Assembly: GCA_946479835.1 (NCBI GenBank)
Contig: CAMLHD010000019.1
Span: 1-15,144, forward strand
DNA from: an uncultured Candidatus Saccharibacteria bacterium
GTDB lineage: Bacteria; Patescibacteria; Saccharimonadia; Saccharimonadales; JACDBH01
Direction of reading: 5' to 3'
DNA length: 15,144 nt
Shown here: positions 7,379-13,739 of the stretch, one piece after another
How positions within the stretch are numbered: position 1 is the stretch's first letter
How the letters are laid out: each line of letters begins with the position of its first letter
Made by a program: the position numbers and the translations under genes
Notes under the pieces: model-generated
The model's database searches: none
The model's input: only the letters and a program-made list of their open reading frames with translations
Told to the model about the DNA's origin: nothing

Positions 7379-7849
7379 TTATCGCATAGTCATTGAGTGC
7401 GTAATAGCGCAGGCGATAGCGTCGGCGCAATCGTCGGGCTTGGGCGCAGCTTTGAGATTTAAGATTACACGCACCATTTCTTGTATCTGTTTTTTGTCGG
7501 CCCGGCCGTAACCGGTCAAAGACTGCTTGATCTGCAGCGGCGTGTACTCGGCAATCTTCAGACCCGCCTGCTGGCCGCATAGAAGCACCACGCCGCGGGC
7601 CTGCGCTACAGTCATGGCAGTAGTTACGTTTTGGGCAAAAAACAATTTCTCGACCGACATTTCGTCAGGCCTAGTCTCGGCGATGATGCCGCTTAGTTCT
7701 TTGTATATGGTAGCCAGACGTACAGCGTCATCTTCTTTGACGGGGGTACGAATAACCCCGCCGTCTACCAGCTGCGGCTTGCCTTTTACGATTTCGATTA
7801 CGCCGAAGCCCAGGATTCCCGTGCCCGGATCGATGCCGATTATCCGCAT
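7379..7849 (-). CDS. ruvC: Holliday junction resolvase RuvC
   Basis: 156 residues. RuvC is the dimeric endonuclease that cuts Holliday junctions symmetrically with RuvAB. Four acidic metal ligands are in place: Asp7 in GIDPGT, Glu67 in VEKLFF, and Asp140/Asp143 in PDDCADA. The basic GYGRADKKQ stretch (113-121) that contacts DNA is also present. The ATG at 7849 has an AAGGAG Shine-Dalgarno lying within the last codons of yebC, five bases away. The gene is in the usual yebC-ruvC-ruvA-ruvB order. It should be fully active. Confidence 0.97.
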   Translation of the reverse strand: MRIIGIDPGTGILGFGVIEIVKGKPQLVDGGVIRTPVKEDDAVRLATIYKELSGIIAETRPDEMSVEKLFFAQNVTTAMTVAQARGVVLLCGQQAGLKIAEYTPLQIKQSLTGYGRADKKQIQEMVRVILNLKAAPKPDDCADAIACAITHSMTMR

Positions 7850-7851
7850 TA

Positions 7852-8565
7852 TTACTCCTTGATGTCGAAATTGGTGTAGGTGTTGACGACGTCGTCGAGA
7901 TCATCGAGCGCGTCCATCAGGCGCATGACCTTGCCAGCCGTCGCTTCGTCAGTAATTTCAACCGTGTTATTGGGTTCGTATGATAATTCTGCCGAAACTA
8001 ATTCAAGTCCTGCGTCTTTCAGAGCGTCCCTAACCTTAGCGAGATTGTTCTGTGCAGTGTAGATAAGTGATTCGCCATCCTGCTCTTCGACGTCCTCGGC
8101 TCCAGCTTCCAGTGCAGCCATCATGACATCATCGCCAGTTGCTTTTACGGCAATCACGCCCTTACGCGTGAATTGAAAGGCCACAGCACCCTTTTCGGCG
8201 ATGCTGCCGCCATGCTTAGAAAAAGCCGTGCGGACTTCTGGCAATGTGCGGTTTATGTTGTCAGTGGCGCACTCAACCAAAATCGCCACGCCGCCTGGTC
8301 CATAACCTTCATACATAACCTCAACCAACTGAGCGGCCGATTTATCGGCCACACGAGCGATGGAACGCTCAATGTTGGCTCCAGGCATGTTGGCGGCTTT
8401 GGCTTTTTCAATAGCCATTGCCAAGGCGGAATTCATATTCGGATCAGTGCCACCACGGGCAGCAATGGCAATCTGGTTGCCTAACTTGGTAAACACCGCG
8501 CCGCGCTTGGCATCGGTTGCCGCTTTTTGACGTTTGATCGTAGACCACTTCGAATGTCCGCTCAT
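7852..8565 (-). CDS. yebC: YebC/PmpR-TACO1 family protein
   Basis: 237 residues, full length, with the family N-terminus MSGHSKWSTIKRQK and the signature segments NMPGANIERSI (89-99 region) and YEGYGPGGVAILVE (114-127 region). Members were long annotated as transcription regulators; the mitochondrial relative TACO1 is a translational activator, and bacterial members have more recently been linked to relief of ribosome stalling at proline-rich stretches. It often sits upstream of ruvC, as here. A GAGGA Shine-Dalgarno lies in the nine-base gap after comEC, so it is probably the second gene of the operon. Annotation is certain at family level; which of the proposed roles applies cannot be read from the sequence. 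Confidence 0.96.
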   Translation of the reverse strand: MSGHSKWSTIKRQKAATDAKRGAVFTKLGNQIAIAARGGTDPNMNSALAMAIEKAKAANMPGANIERSIARVADKSAAQLVEVMYEGYGPGGVAILVECATDNINRTLPEVRTAFSKHGGSIAEKGAVAFQFTRKGVIAVKATGDDVMMAALEAGAEDVEEQDGESLIYTAQNNLAKVRDALKDAGLELVSAELSYEPNNTVEITDEATAGKVMRLMDALDDLDDVVNTYTNFDIKE

Positions 8566-8574
8566 TATTCCTCG

Positions 8575-10032
8575 CTACACTATCACGTTTGATTCGTTTA
8601 TATCTGTTATTCTACTATTTTTTACTGCTTTTTGCCACCAGATCAGCGTTAGAGCAACCATTGCCGCGTAAATGCCCAGCATCGCAGGCAGGTTGATAGA
8701 CACGCTGAACTGCATGTGCGGAATGTGCGAAACCAGATTGGCTATGTCCAAAAGATAAGTCAGCAGCCACCTGGCCGGCCAAGATAACCAGCCGGCTGCG
8801 GCCGGAATCAATGTGCCTGCAAGGCCAGCTACAAAACTAAGCATCATGGCCAGAGGTATTAGCGGTACTACCAGCAGGTTTGCCAGGAGTGCGATGTAGC
8901 TTGAATCGTTGAAGATATGCAGAATCAGCGGCAGCGTCATGACCTGGGCTGCCATGCTTTCCAAGACAAGCTCCGTGAACGGACCGGTTTTGCGATTTGC
9001 AAAAAACCGTTTTTTTGCCAGCGGCGCGACTACCAGAACGCCGTAAAACGCAAGGAATGATAAATACCAGCCGATGTCGGACCAAGGATACAAAGGGTTC
9101 CAAAGCGCGGTTGCGGCAGCCGTCAGCATTATCAGTACCATAGGACGTACGCTGCGCCCGTAATACCAAGCGCCTAGGCTCAAGAAGCTGATGATTGAAG
9201 CTCTGACAATCGAGGGGCTGGCACCGGTTACAAGCAGGAAGGACAAAATCAAAATGCTGGCGCATGCAAAAGCCTGAAACTTGGAGCGTTTGGCCAGCAG
9301 CCGCCTAGTGAAACGCACCAATATTGTCAGATTGTAACCCGAGACCGCTATGATATGCGTCAGTCCCACCATAGCAAGCATGTCCTTGGTCGATTCCGGC
9401 AACGTATCGCGCTGGCCTATAAGAAGTCCGAGCCCGAACGATGCCTGCGGTTCAGGCAAAGAAGACTGCATGCCGGCCGCAAAATTGCGTGTAGCTGTGT
9501 AAGCGACTGACTTGGAGCGTGCATTTACCTTTAGTTCGGCATAGTTGATCCAAGCGGTGTAGCTGCCGCGTCCGGGGTAGAATTTACCGCTGACTTGCAC
9601 TTGGTCGCCGCGGTAAACCATGCGTTCGCCAAAACCCGAGACACCGACCTTGCCTACCAGCTTCCTATTTTCCGGACTTGCCAACTGCAACGAGTCCATG
9701 TCGAAGCTTAGAGCTCCACCGTCGTCATATACGGCGTCAGTCAAAGCCCGGCCGACAATGACTACCTTCTCGTGATTGATCTGTTCCAAATAGCGGACTT
9801 CGCCCATGAATAGTCCGCCCCTCCACCAGCCGAGCACAAAACCGAAAGCTATGATCGAGTAAACGGAGAGTATCCGCGCCTGCCTGAAGCTAACTATTGC
9901 CAAAATGCCTAAAGCAACCAGCCACCAGCCGCTGATCGGCAAGCCAAAGCGGGCCCACCCTAGCCCCGCCAAGATCGCCGCCGCGCCCAAAATATAGCGG
10001 GTCGTTCGGCGATAGACTGTACGCCTCTCCAT
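8575..10032 (-). CDS. comEC: DNA-uptake channel protein ComEC/Rec2, without metallo-beta-lactamase domain
   Basis: 485 residues. ComEC forms the membrane channel that passes single-stranded DNA into the cytoplasm in natural transformation. Two to three N-terminal helices (about 12-70) precede a soluble OB-like domain (about 88-175, with RGDQVQVSG at 141-149) and the Competence domain: HIIAVSGYN (226-234), ASPSIVRA (271-278), the SDIGWYLSFLAFYG segment (318-331), QVMTLPL (363-369) and NLLVVPLIP (385-393). The protein ends after the last helix with a short hydrophilic tail, so the C-terminal metallo-beta-lactamase-like domain of Bacillus ComEC is absent. The ATG has no Shine-Dalgarno; a -10 lies eight bases upstream. 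It is first gene of the comEC-yebC-ruvCAB run, an unusual and suggestive link to recombination. Confidence 0.93.
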   Translation of the reverse strand: MERRTVYRRTTRYILGAAAILAGLGWARFGLPISGWWLVALGILAIVSFRQARILSVYSIIAFGFVLGWWRGGLFMGEVRYLEQINHEKVVIVGRALTDAVYDDGGALSFDMDSLQLASPENRKLVGKVGVSGFGERMVYRGDQVQVSGKFYPGRGSYTAWINYAELKVNARSKSVAYTATRNFAAGMQSSLPEPQASFGLGLLIGQRDTLPESTKDMLAMVGLTHIIAVSGYNLTILVRFTRRLLAKRSKFQAFACASILILSFLLVTGASPSIVRASIISFLSLGAWYYGRSVRPMVLIMLTAAATALWNPLYPWSDIGWYLSFLAFYGVLVVAPLAKKRFFANRKTGPFTELVLESMAAQVMTLPLILHIFNDSSYIALLANLLVVPLIPLAMMLSFVAGLAGTLIPAAAGWLSWPARWLLTYLLDIANLVSHIPHMQFSVSINLPAMLGIYAAMVALTLIWWQKAVKNSRITDINESNVIV

Positions 10033-10040
10033 ACTTGGGC

Positions 10041-10068
10041 AATATACGGGCTAAATTTGCAAACTCAA
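10041..10068 (-). promoter_or_regulatory. comEC promoter candidate (leaderless type)
   Basis: On the - strand TTGAGT (10068-10063), a 16-base spacer and TATATT (10046-10041). Only eight bases separate the -10 from the ATG of comEC (10032), and no Shine-Dalgarno is present, so the transcript would begin at or within a base or two of the start codon. Confidence 0.5.
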
Positions 10069-10086
10069 AGCATAGCCGTTAACTGA

Positions 10087-10115
10087 TTGACTTTTTTTAC
10101 TAAATAACAGATAAT
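10087..10115 (+). promoter_or_regulatory. tRNA-Lys promoter
   Basis: TTGACT (10087-10092), a 17-base spacer and GATAAT (10110-10115): the best housekeeping-type promoter match in the window. A start near 10122 leaves about 39 bases of 5' leader before the mature tRNA. It is back-to-back with the comEC promoter; the two -35 elements are 18 bases apart. Confidence 0.7.
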
Positions 10116-10160
10116 AACCCCTGTTGTTTTTGGCCCCGCGTCTCAAGAACAGCCACACGA

Positions 10161-10237
10161 GGGCCCATAGCTCAGTCGGTTAGAGCATCTGCCTTTTAAG
10201 CAGAGTGTCGTGGGTTCGAGTCCCACTGGGCCCTCCA
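10161..10237 (+). tRNA. tRNA-Lys (anticodon UUU)
   Basis: 77 bases fold into a complete cloverleaf: acceptor GGGCCCA/TGGGCCC, D arm GCTC/GAGC, anticodon stem TCTGC/GCAGA with loop CTTTTAA (anticodon TTT), five-base variable loop GTGTC, and T arm GTGGG/CCCAC around TTCGAGT. The discriminator is T and CCA is encoded. It decodes AAA, and AAG by wobble. A terminator follows nine bases after the CCA. Confidence 0.97.
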
Positions 10238-10245
10238 TACGAAAT

Positions 10246-10271
10246 GCCCAATCCGGAAGGATGGGCTTTTT
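10246..10271 (+). terminator. Intrinsic terminator of tRNA-Lys
   Basis: GCCCAATCC (10246-10254) pairs with GGATGGGC (10259-10266) with one bulged A and a GGAA tetraloop, followed by TTTTT (10267-10271). This is a good Rho-independent terminator. A second perfect six-base pair set, CCATAC (10235-10240, containing the tRNA CCA) with GTATGG (10272-10277), encloses it. Confidence 0.85.
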
Positions 10272-10293
10272 GTATGGCAAGGCTCGATGGGAT

Positions 10294-10302
10294 TGTTATT
10301 AT
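10294..10302 (+). promoter_or_regulatory. Extended -10 element six bases before the DUF6328-like gene
   Basis: TGTTATTAT is an extended -10 (TG, T, TATTAT at 10297-10302). Six bases separate it from the ATG at 10309 and no Shine-Dalgarno is present, consistent with a leaderless transcript initiated just after the tRNA terminator. Confidence 0.45.
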
Positions 10303-10308
10303 GTACGC

Positions 10309-10770
10309 ATGCCAAAGAACATTGAGGAGCTGAGGAGGAACACGGATCAGATCCTGCAAGGGATACGGATCGTGCTGCCGGGTACACAGGCCGTGATGGG
10401 TTTTCAATTCATAGCTTTTTTTAATCCGGTGTTTCAGGGCCTGCCCACGTCCCTAAAAACTTTGCATTTCATAACTTTGATATTAAGCATCTTGTGCTCG
10501 CTATGCCTCATTGCTCCCGTAGCGTTTCAGCAAATTGGCGAGGACGGCAAGGCCACCAACAGATTTTTGAACTTCACGAAGAAAATGCTGAGTATTGCCA
10601 TGCTCTTCTTGCTACTGTCGGTCGTGGGTAATTTATATGTTGCGGCCAAGGTCATATCGGTTGATACGACAATTGCCTTGCTCATTTCTGCCTCATTGTT
10701 CAGCGCGGGCATAATTCTGTGGTATGGATACGCCCTCCTAAGAACAAAAAACAAAGTTACCGCAGCCTAG
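10309..10770 (+). CDS. DUF6328-like four-helix membrane protein
   Basis: 153 residues. Hydrophilic N-terminus (1-20), then RIVLPGTQAVMGFQF, which resembles the opening motif of DUF6328 proteins (L-P-G-x-Q before the first helix), and four transmembrane helices at about 23-40, 51-72, 90-115 and 120-143, ending in a basic tail. No catalytic residues are apparent and the family has no known function. The frame is open back to 10210, but that part lies inside the tRNA and its terminator, so the ATG at 10309 is chosen; it also has the extended -10 right before it. It appears to be a single-gene unit between the tRNA and the secreted hydrolase gene. Confidence 0.75.
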   Translation: MPKNIEELRRNTDQILQGIRIVLPGTQAVMGFQFIAFFNPVFQGLPTSLKTLHFITLILSILCSLCLIAPVAFQQIGEDGKATNRFLNFTKKMLSIAMLFLLLSVVGNLYVAAKVISVDTTIALLISASLFSAGIILWYGYALLRTKNKVTAA

Positions 10771-10807
10771 AATGTCCGTCAGTTAGCCTTATGCTGTGCG
10801 TTGAAGG

Positions 10808-10813
10808 TATAAT
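10808..10813 (+). promoter_or_regulatory. Consensus -10 seven bases before the secreted hydrolase gene
   Basis: A perfect TATAAT followed by seven bases and the ATG at 10821, with no Shine-Dalgarno. A -35 at normal spacing is not convincing. The arrangement points to a leaderless mRNA and also supports 10821, not the upstream in-frame codon at 10719, as the start. Confidence 0.5.
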
Positions 10814-10820
10814 AGTCAGC

Positions 10821-11660
10821 ATGAAGAAATTACTTATCGGTTCGTTATTAAGTTTTGCAACTATTATGGTTACTACCCCTACCGCCTTGGCGGCTAAACC
10901 GGTAGGTGGAGGTGGCTCTTCCGCTCCTAAAACGCCCCTTGGAATAGACATCTCATGGCCGCAGTGTGGCAAGCGGGTCCCGACCGATCAGGCTTTTGGA
11001 ATCGTCGGCGTCAACGGCGGCATAGCAACGACTACCAACCCTTGCCTGAAAGACCAATTGGTATGGGCCAGCAAATCGCTGGGTGGTACAGCTCAAGATA
11101 AAATTCAGCTTTATGTGAACACCGCTAATCCTGGTGGATTGAACACGCCTTCCTGGCCGCAGGCCAGCACTCCGGAAAATCCGTTTGGCGTTTGCGATGG
11201 CAGCGACAGCTTGGCCTGCGCCTGGCAGTACGGTTGGAACCGGGCATTCGAGGATATACGCGATCGTTTTCAGCCGGCGGCAGCTCAGGCCGGCATTGAT
11301 GTTTCGCCAGCCAGTTATATATGGTGGCTGGATGTAGAAACCGAAAACACCTGGAAATTATCCGGCAGCGAGTTCGACACTCAGAGCAATGTTGCTGTGC
11401 TGGAAGGCATGACCGCCTACTTCAATTCAGTTGGCGGCCGGGTCGGACTGTATTCAACCGCTTCACAGTGGGGAAAGATTGTAGGCAGCTCAGTCGGTAC
11501 TGGCAGCAATCTCAATGGTTTAGACAATTGGCGGCCAGGCGGCGCCAGCCAGCGTACGGCGCAGCAGGCTTGCAGCGCGGCACCGCTAACCACTGACGGT
11601 AGGATAGTCATGACGCAATTCGTCTCCAAGAACTTGGATTACAACCTTTCCTGCGTTTAG
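10821..11660 (+). CDS. Secreted glycoside hydrolase-like (GH25/DUF1906-type TIM barrel) protein
   Basis: 279 residues. A Sec signal peptide (MKKLLIGSLLSFATIMV, cleavage likely after ALA at 22-24) precedes a Gly/Ser linker. The domain starts at GIDISWPQC (41-49), continues with FGIVGVNGG (59-67) and YVNTANPG (98-105), and has the acidic motif WWLDVETENTW (168-178) with Asp171 and Glu173, then GLYSTASQW (209-217). These strand-end motifs match the TIM-barrel pattern of GH25 lysozymes and the related Rv2525c/DUF1906 proteins. Six Cys (49, 75, 125, 133, 251, 278) could form three disulfides, in line with export. It may cleave peptidoglycan of the cell itself or of a host bacterium; substrate is inference and some relatives may be inactive. 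No terminator is visible after it. Confidence 0.8.
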   Translation: MKKLLIGSLLSFATIMVTTPTALAAKPVGGGGSSAPKTPLGIDISWPQCGKRVPTDQAFGIVGVNGGIATTTNPCLKDQLVWASKSLGGTAQDKIQLYVNTANPGGLNTPSWPQASTPENPFGVCDGSDSLACAWQYGWNRAFEDIRDRFQPAAAQAGIDVSPASYIWWLDVETENTWKLSGSEFDTQSNVAVLEGMTAYFNSVGGRVGLYSTASQWGKIVGSSVGTGSNLNGLDNWRPGGASQRTAQQACSAAPLTTDGRIVMTQFVSKNLDYNLSCV

Positions 11661-11752
11661 CTTTTTCCGAGCCACACAAATACTAAAAATCGCAGCTCTC
11701 AATAGGTGGATAACTATTTACACTTATGCATGCAATTTACGCAAATATAGTG

Positions 11753-11758
11753 TATAAT
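11753..11758 (+). promoter_or_regulatory. -10 candidate for the M23 peptidase gene
   Basis: A perfect TATAAT in the AT-rich gap 11661-11797, lying in a direct repeat of TGTATAA (11751-11757 and 11758-11764). No good -35 is seen. The start would fall near 11765, giving a leader of about 33 bases that contains a CACTAG-ATA-CTAGTG hairpin (11775-11789) directly before the Shine-Dalgarno. An eight-base palindrome TGCATGCA (11727-11734) lies upstream. Confidence 0.45.
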
Positions 11759-11797
11759 GTATAAGTTTTAAAAACACTAGATACTAGTGAGGGCGGA

Positions 11798-12793
11798 ATG
11801 ATCGAGCATCTGGAAATGCTTATATCCAAGCTGCGTTTTATATTCGTCGGGGTTTTGATGATCGCGAGCGTATTGCTGTTGTTGCAAATTTTTAGCGCCG
11901 CACGTACTATCGGTTCCCGCGACTCAACCGCACATGCCGAAGCGGCCAGCGCTCCCGCCACCACCCAAAAAGCCAAGGCTTACGGCAACCCCAATGTTGT
12001 AGCCATCGGCATGTCCAACATGGCCGATACCTTTGCCAAATCCTTAAATACTACCGAGCGGGCGCTGGTCGGCACTTTCGGCTCCGCCTTCAGGTCGGTA
12101 GCTTCTGTCAGCAAATCGGCGGCAGACGGGGTAGCAGACGGTACCAAGTTCGCTGCTTTGGGCGCCTATAAAGGAGTGTCCTTTGCAGCCCGCGGAGCTG
12201 GCAACGGCATCGTGTTTGTAGCGCAGCTGCCGGTAAAGGCGATGGGGTTGGTTACCGAGGCCCCTGGAGTCCGAACCCTTATCAGGCCCGATGATGCGAC
12301 ATCCATGCCGGAAATCGATTCGCAGCTTCTGGCCTTGTATCCGGAGCAACCTGAAGCCGCCAAACAGGAACCCGCGCCAGTCGAACCGCAAATCGATGCG
12401 ACGGCCATGTGGCCGATCCACGGTCGGATAACCACCAAGTTCGGCGTGCCTCATTGGCCGTATCAAAAGACTCACACCGGAATGGATATCAGCAGCGGCA
12501 CCCGCTCGGGTGTAACGGCAGTCAAGCCTTTCAAGCCCGGACAAGTCATGAAAGTCGTCTACTCGAAGGTTGGTTTGGGCAACCATGTGGTAGTGGATCA
12601 TGGCGGCGGCCTGACTTCGGTCTATGCTCATCTGTACTCGATCTCAGTCAAAGAAAAACAACCGGTAGATAAAAGCACTACGCTCGGCTTAGAGGGCTCC
12701 ACCGGCGCCTCAACTGGCACGCACCTGCATTTTGAAATCAGGCTGAACGGCCAAGTGGTAGATCCGCGGCAGTATATCAGCGGCCAGCCATAG
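11798..12793 (+). CDS. Membrane-anchored M23 (LytM-type) metallopeptidase
   Basis: 331 residues. A single transmembrane helix (about 13-32) anchors the protein, with the rest outside. A linker (33-200) rich in Ala/Gly/Ser contains three 11-residue repeats (105-137) and a Pro/Glu segment (182-198). The LytM domain (204-331) is intact: zinc ligands His226 and Asp230 in HTGMD and His311 in HLHFEI, with catalytic His278 (YAHL) and His309. All key residues are kept, so it should be an active endopeptidase cutting peptidoglycan cross-links, or an activator if regulated. The GAGGG at 11789-11793 serves as Shine-Dalgarno, four bases from the ATG. Lying next to the glycoside hydrolase-like gene, it suggests a wall-remodelling or host-wall-cleaving pair. 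Confidence 0.92.
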   Translation: MIEHLEMLISKLRFIFVGVLMIASVLLLLQIFSAARTIGSRDSTAHAEAASAPATTQKAKAYGNPNVVAIGMSNMADTFAKSLNTTERALVGTFGSAFRSVASVSKSAADGVADGTKFAALGAYKGVSFAARGAGNGIVFVAQLPVKAMGLVTEAPGVRTLIRPDDATSMPEIDSQLLALYPEQPEAAKQEPAPVEPQIDATAMWPIHGRITTKFGVPHWPYQKTHTGMDISSGTRSGVTAVKPFKPGQVMKVVYSKVGLGNHVVVDHGGGLTSVYAHLYSISVKEKQPVDKSTTLGLEGSTGASTGTHLHFEIRLNGQVVDPRQYISGQP

Positions 12794-12813
12794 AGCTACG
12801 CCGAACTCAGCTG

Positions 12814-12822
12814 TGATATATT
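12814..12822 (+). promoter_or_regulatory. Extended -10 with flanking inverted repeat before the 12829 gene
   Basis: TGATATATT (TG, A, TATATT at 12817-12822) lies six bases before the ATG at 12829, with no Shine-Dalgarno. An inverted repeat, AACTCA (12804-12809) and TGAGTT (12823-12828), brackets the -10 exactly and ends at the start codon; equivalent ends are 19 bases apart. This could be an operator, or a 5' structure if a longer transcript enters. Confidence 0.45.
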
Positions 12823-12828
12823 TGAGTT

Positions 12829-13275
12829 ATGAAACAAAACAAAAACTCAAAATATTATGTACCTTCGAGCATTCAACTGCTTTTTATCGGCATTGTGGGC
12901 GGCCTGTTCAGCCTTCAGTTCTTTACCCTGCTCTGGCAGGGATTTAGCCAGTACCAGCAGAATCCTAATGTCGGCGGATTTTACGGTTTCTTCTACGTAA
13001 TGGACGTACTGCCGCTGCTGCTTTTCTTGATCGCGTACGCCTTGAATCCACGTAAGCTGAGCATCACAGAAAAGACTTTTGAAAGCATCTTGCTGGCTAC
13101 CGGCGGTGCGATTGCCTGGTCCCTGTTCAGCACGATTCCTCCGACCATCTTCTTAAGCGACGGGCCAGATTACATCGAATCTTATGCCACCTACCAGATC
13201 GCGGCATCGACTACGTTGGCCCTAGTCTTTGCCGGCGTTCTGTACTGGCTGCGCACATCTAAGCGCTGGCAATAG
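12829..13275 (+). CDS. Four-helix integral membrane protein of unknown function
   Basis: 148 residues with four predicted transmembrane helices (about 13-38, 52-73, 84-108 and 120-141) and basic ends (KQNKNSK at the start, RTSKRWQ at the end). I do not recognise a family. Loops are short apart from a polar stretch at 40-50 and an acidic loop at 110-118. It starts 35 bases after the M23 gene and has its own -10, so it may be regulated apart from it. It is longer than a random frame would be, and the hydrophobic pattern is regular, which supports it as a real gene. Confidence 0.7.
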   Translation: MKQNKNSKYYVPSSIQLLFIGIVGGLFSLQFFTLLWQGFSQYQQNPNVGGFYGFFYVMDVLPLLLFLIAYALNPRKLSITEKTFESILLATGGAIAWSLFSTIPPTIFLSDGPDYIESYATYQIAASTTLALVFAGVLYWLRTSKRWQ

Positions 13276-13288
13276 AAGGTGCCAATCT

Positions 13289-13297
13289 TGCTATAAA
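13289..13297 (+). promoter_or_regulatory. Extended -10 for the DUF4234 pair
   Basis: TGCTATAAA (TG, C, TATAAA at 13292-13297). A start near 13304 would leave a leader of about 45 bases before the ATG at 13350, which has an AGGAG Shine-Dalgarno at about ten bases. Here the promoter and ribosome site are both of the conventional type. Confidence 0.45.
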
Positions 13298-13349
13298 CAG
13301 GGAATAAACGTAAGCTTAAATCAACACTAAAGTCAGGAGATAGAAACTA

Positions 13350-13733
13350 ATGAAAAAAAGAAGTCCATTAATAGTCTTGGTGCTGCCGCTTGTTACCTTC
13401 GGCCTCTACAGCCTGTATTGGGCAGTCAAGACCAAAGGCGAAATGAACAAGCTTGGCGCCAATATTCCAAGCGCATTACTGATCCTCGTACCGGTCGTCA
13501 ACATCTGGTGGATATGGAAGCACTCGGAAGGCGTCGATCACGTTACGGGCGGCAAGATGAGTGCCGTGCTGGCATTTATACTAGTATTCTTGCTTGGCTT
13601 TATCGGCCAGGCCATCATCCAGGACAGCTTCAATAAAATTGGCGAGGTAGCTCCGACCGAACCAACCGCTGCAGAACCTCCAGCAGCACCAACCGAACCG
13701 GCTGCTCCGGCGCCAACGCCGCCCGCAGCTTAA
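13350..13733 (+). CDS. DUF4234-like membrane protein with Pro/Ala-rich tail
   Basis: 127 residues. Helix 1 (about 5-25) contains the DUF4234-type motif FGLYSLYW, followed by a basic stretch (KTKGEMNKLG) and then helices at about 40-56 (ending NIWWIWKHS) and 68-92 (ending QAIIQDSFNKIGE). Such proteins have no known function. The last 30 residues (about 98-127) are almost only Pro, Ala, Glu and Thr, a disordered tail with many prolines. It has a Shine-Dalgarno (AGGAG) and is six bases upstream of a paralogue, forming a two-gene operon. Confidence 0.78.
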   Translation: MKKRSPLIVLVLPLVTFGLYSLYWAVKTKGEMNKLGANIPSALLILVPVVNIWWIWKHSEGVDHVTGGKMSAVLAFILVFLLGFIGQAIIQDSFNKIGEVAPTEPTAAEPPAAPTEPAAPAPTPPAA

Positions 13734-13739
13734 ATCAAG

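Noticed and set aside
7371..7580. 70-residue N-terminal extension of RuvA
   Set aside because: It lies within ruvC coding sequence, and RuvA family members begin at MIATLSG, which matches the ATG at 7370.
8837..9265. 142-codon frame on the - strand inside comEC
   Set aside because: Same-strand alternative frame of a clear ComEC; composition is not membrane-like or domain-like.
10161..10237. tRNA-Lys as an attachment site for an integrated element
   Set aside because: No integrase, no second copy of the tRNA 3' end within the window, and the downstream genes look like ordinary envelope genes.
10210..10308. Upstream extension of the DUF6328-like gene
   Set aside because: The codons fall inside the tRNA and its terminator; the ATG at 10309 has a -10 element at the right place.
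10719..10820. 34-residue extension of the secreted hydrolase
   Set aside because: It overlaps the previous gene and would bury the signal peptide; the ATG at 10821 gives a normal Sec signal and follows a TATAAT.
12044..12631. 195-codon open frame on the - strand inside the M23 gene
   Set aside because: It lies fully opposite an intact peptidase with all active-site residues; its Arg/Gly/His-rich composition is typical of a shadow frame.
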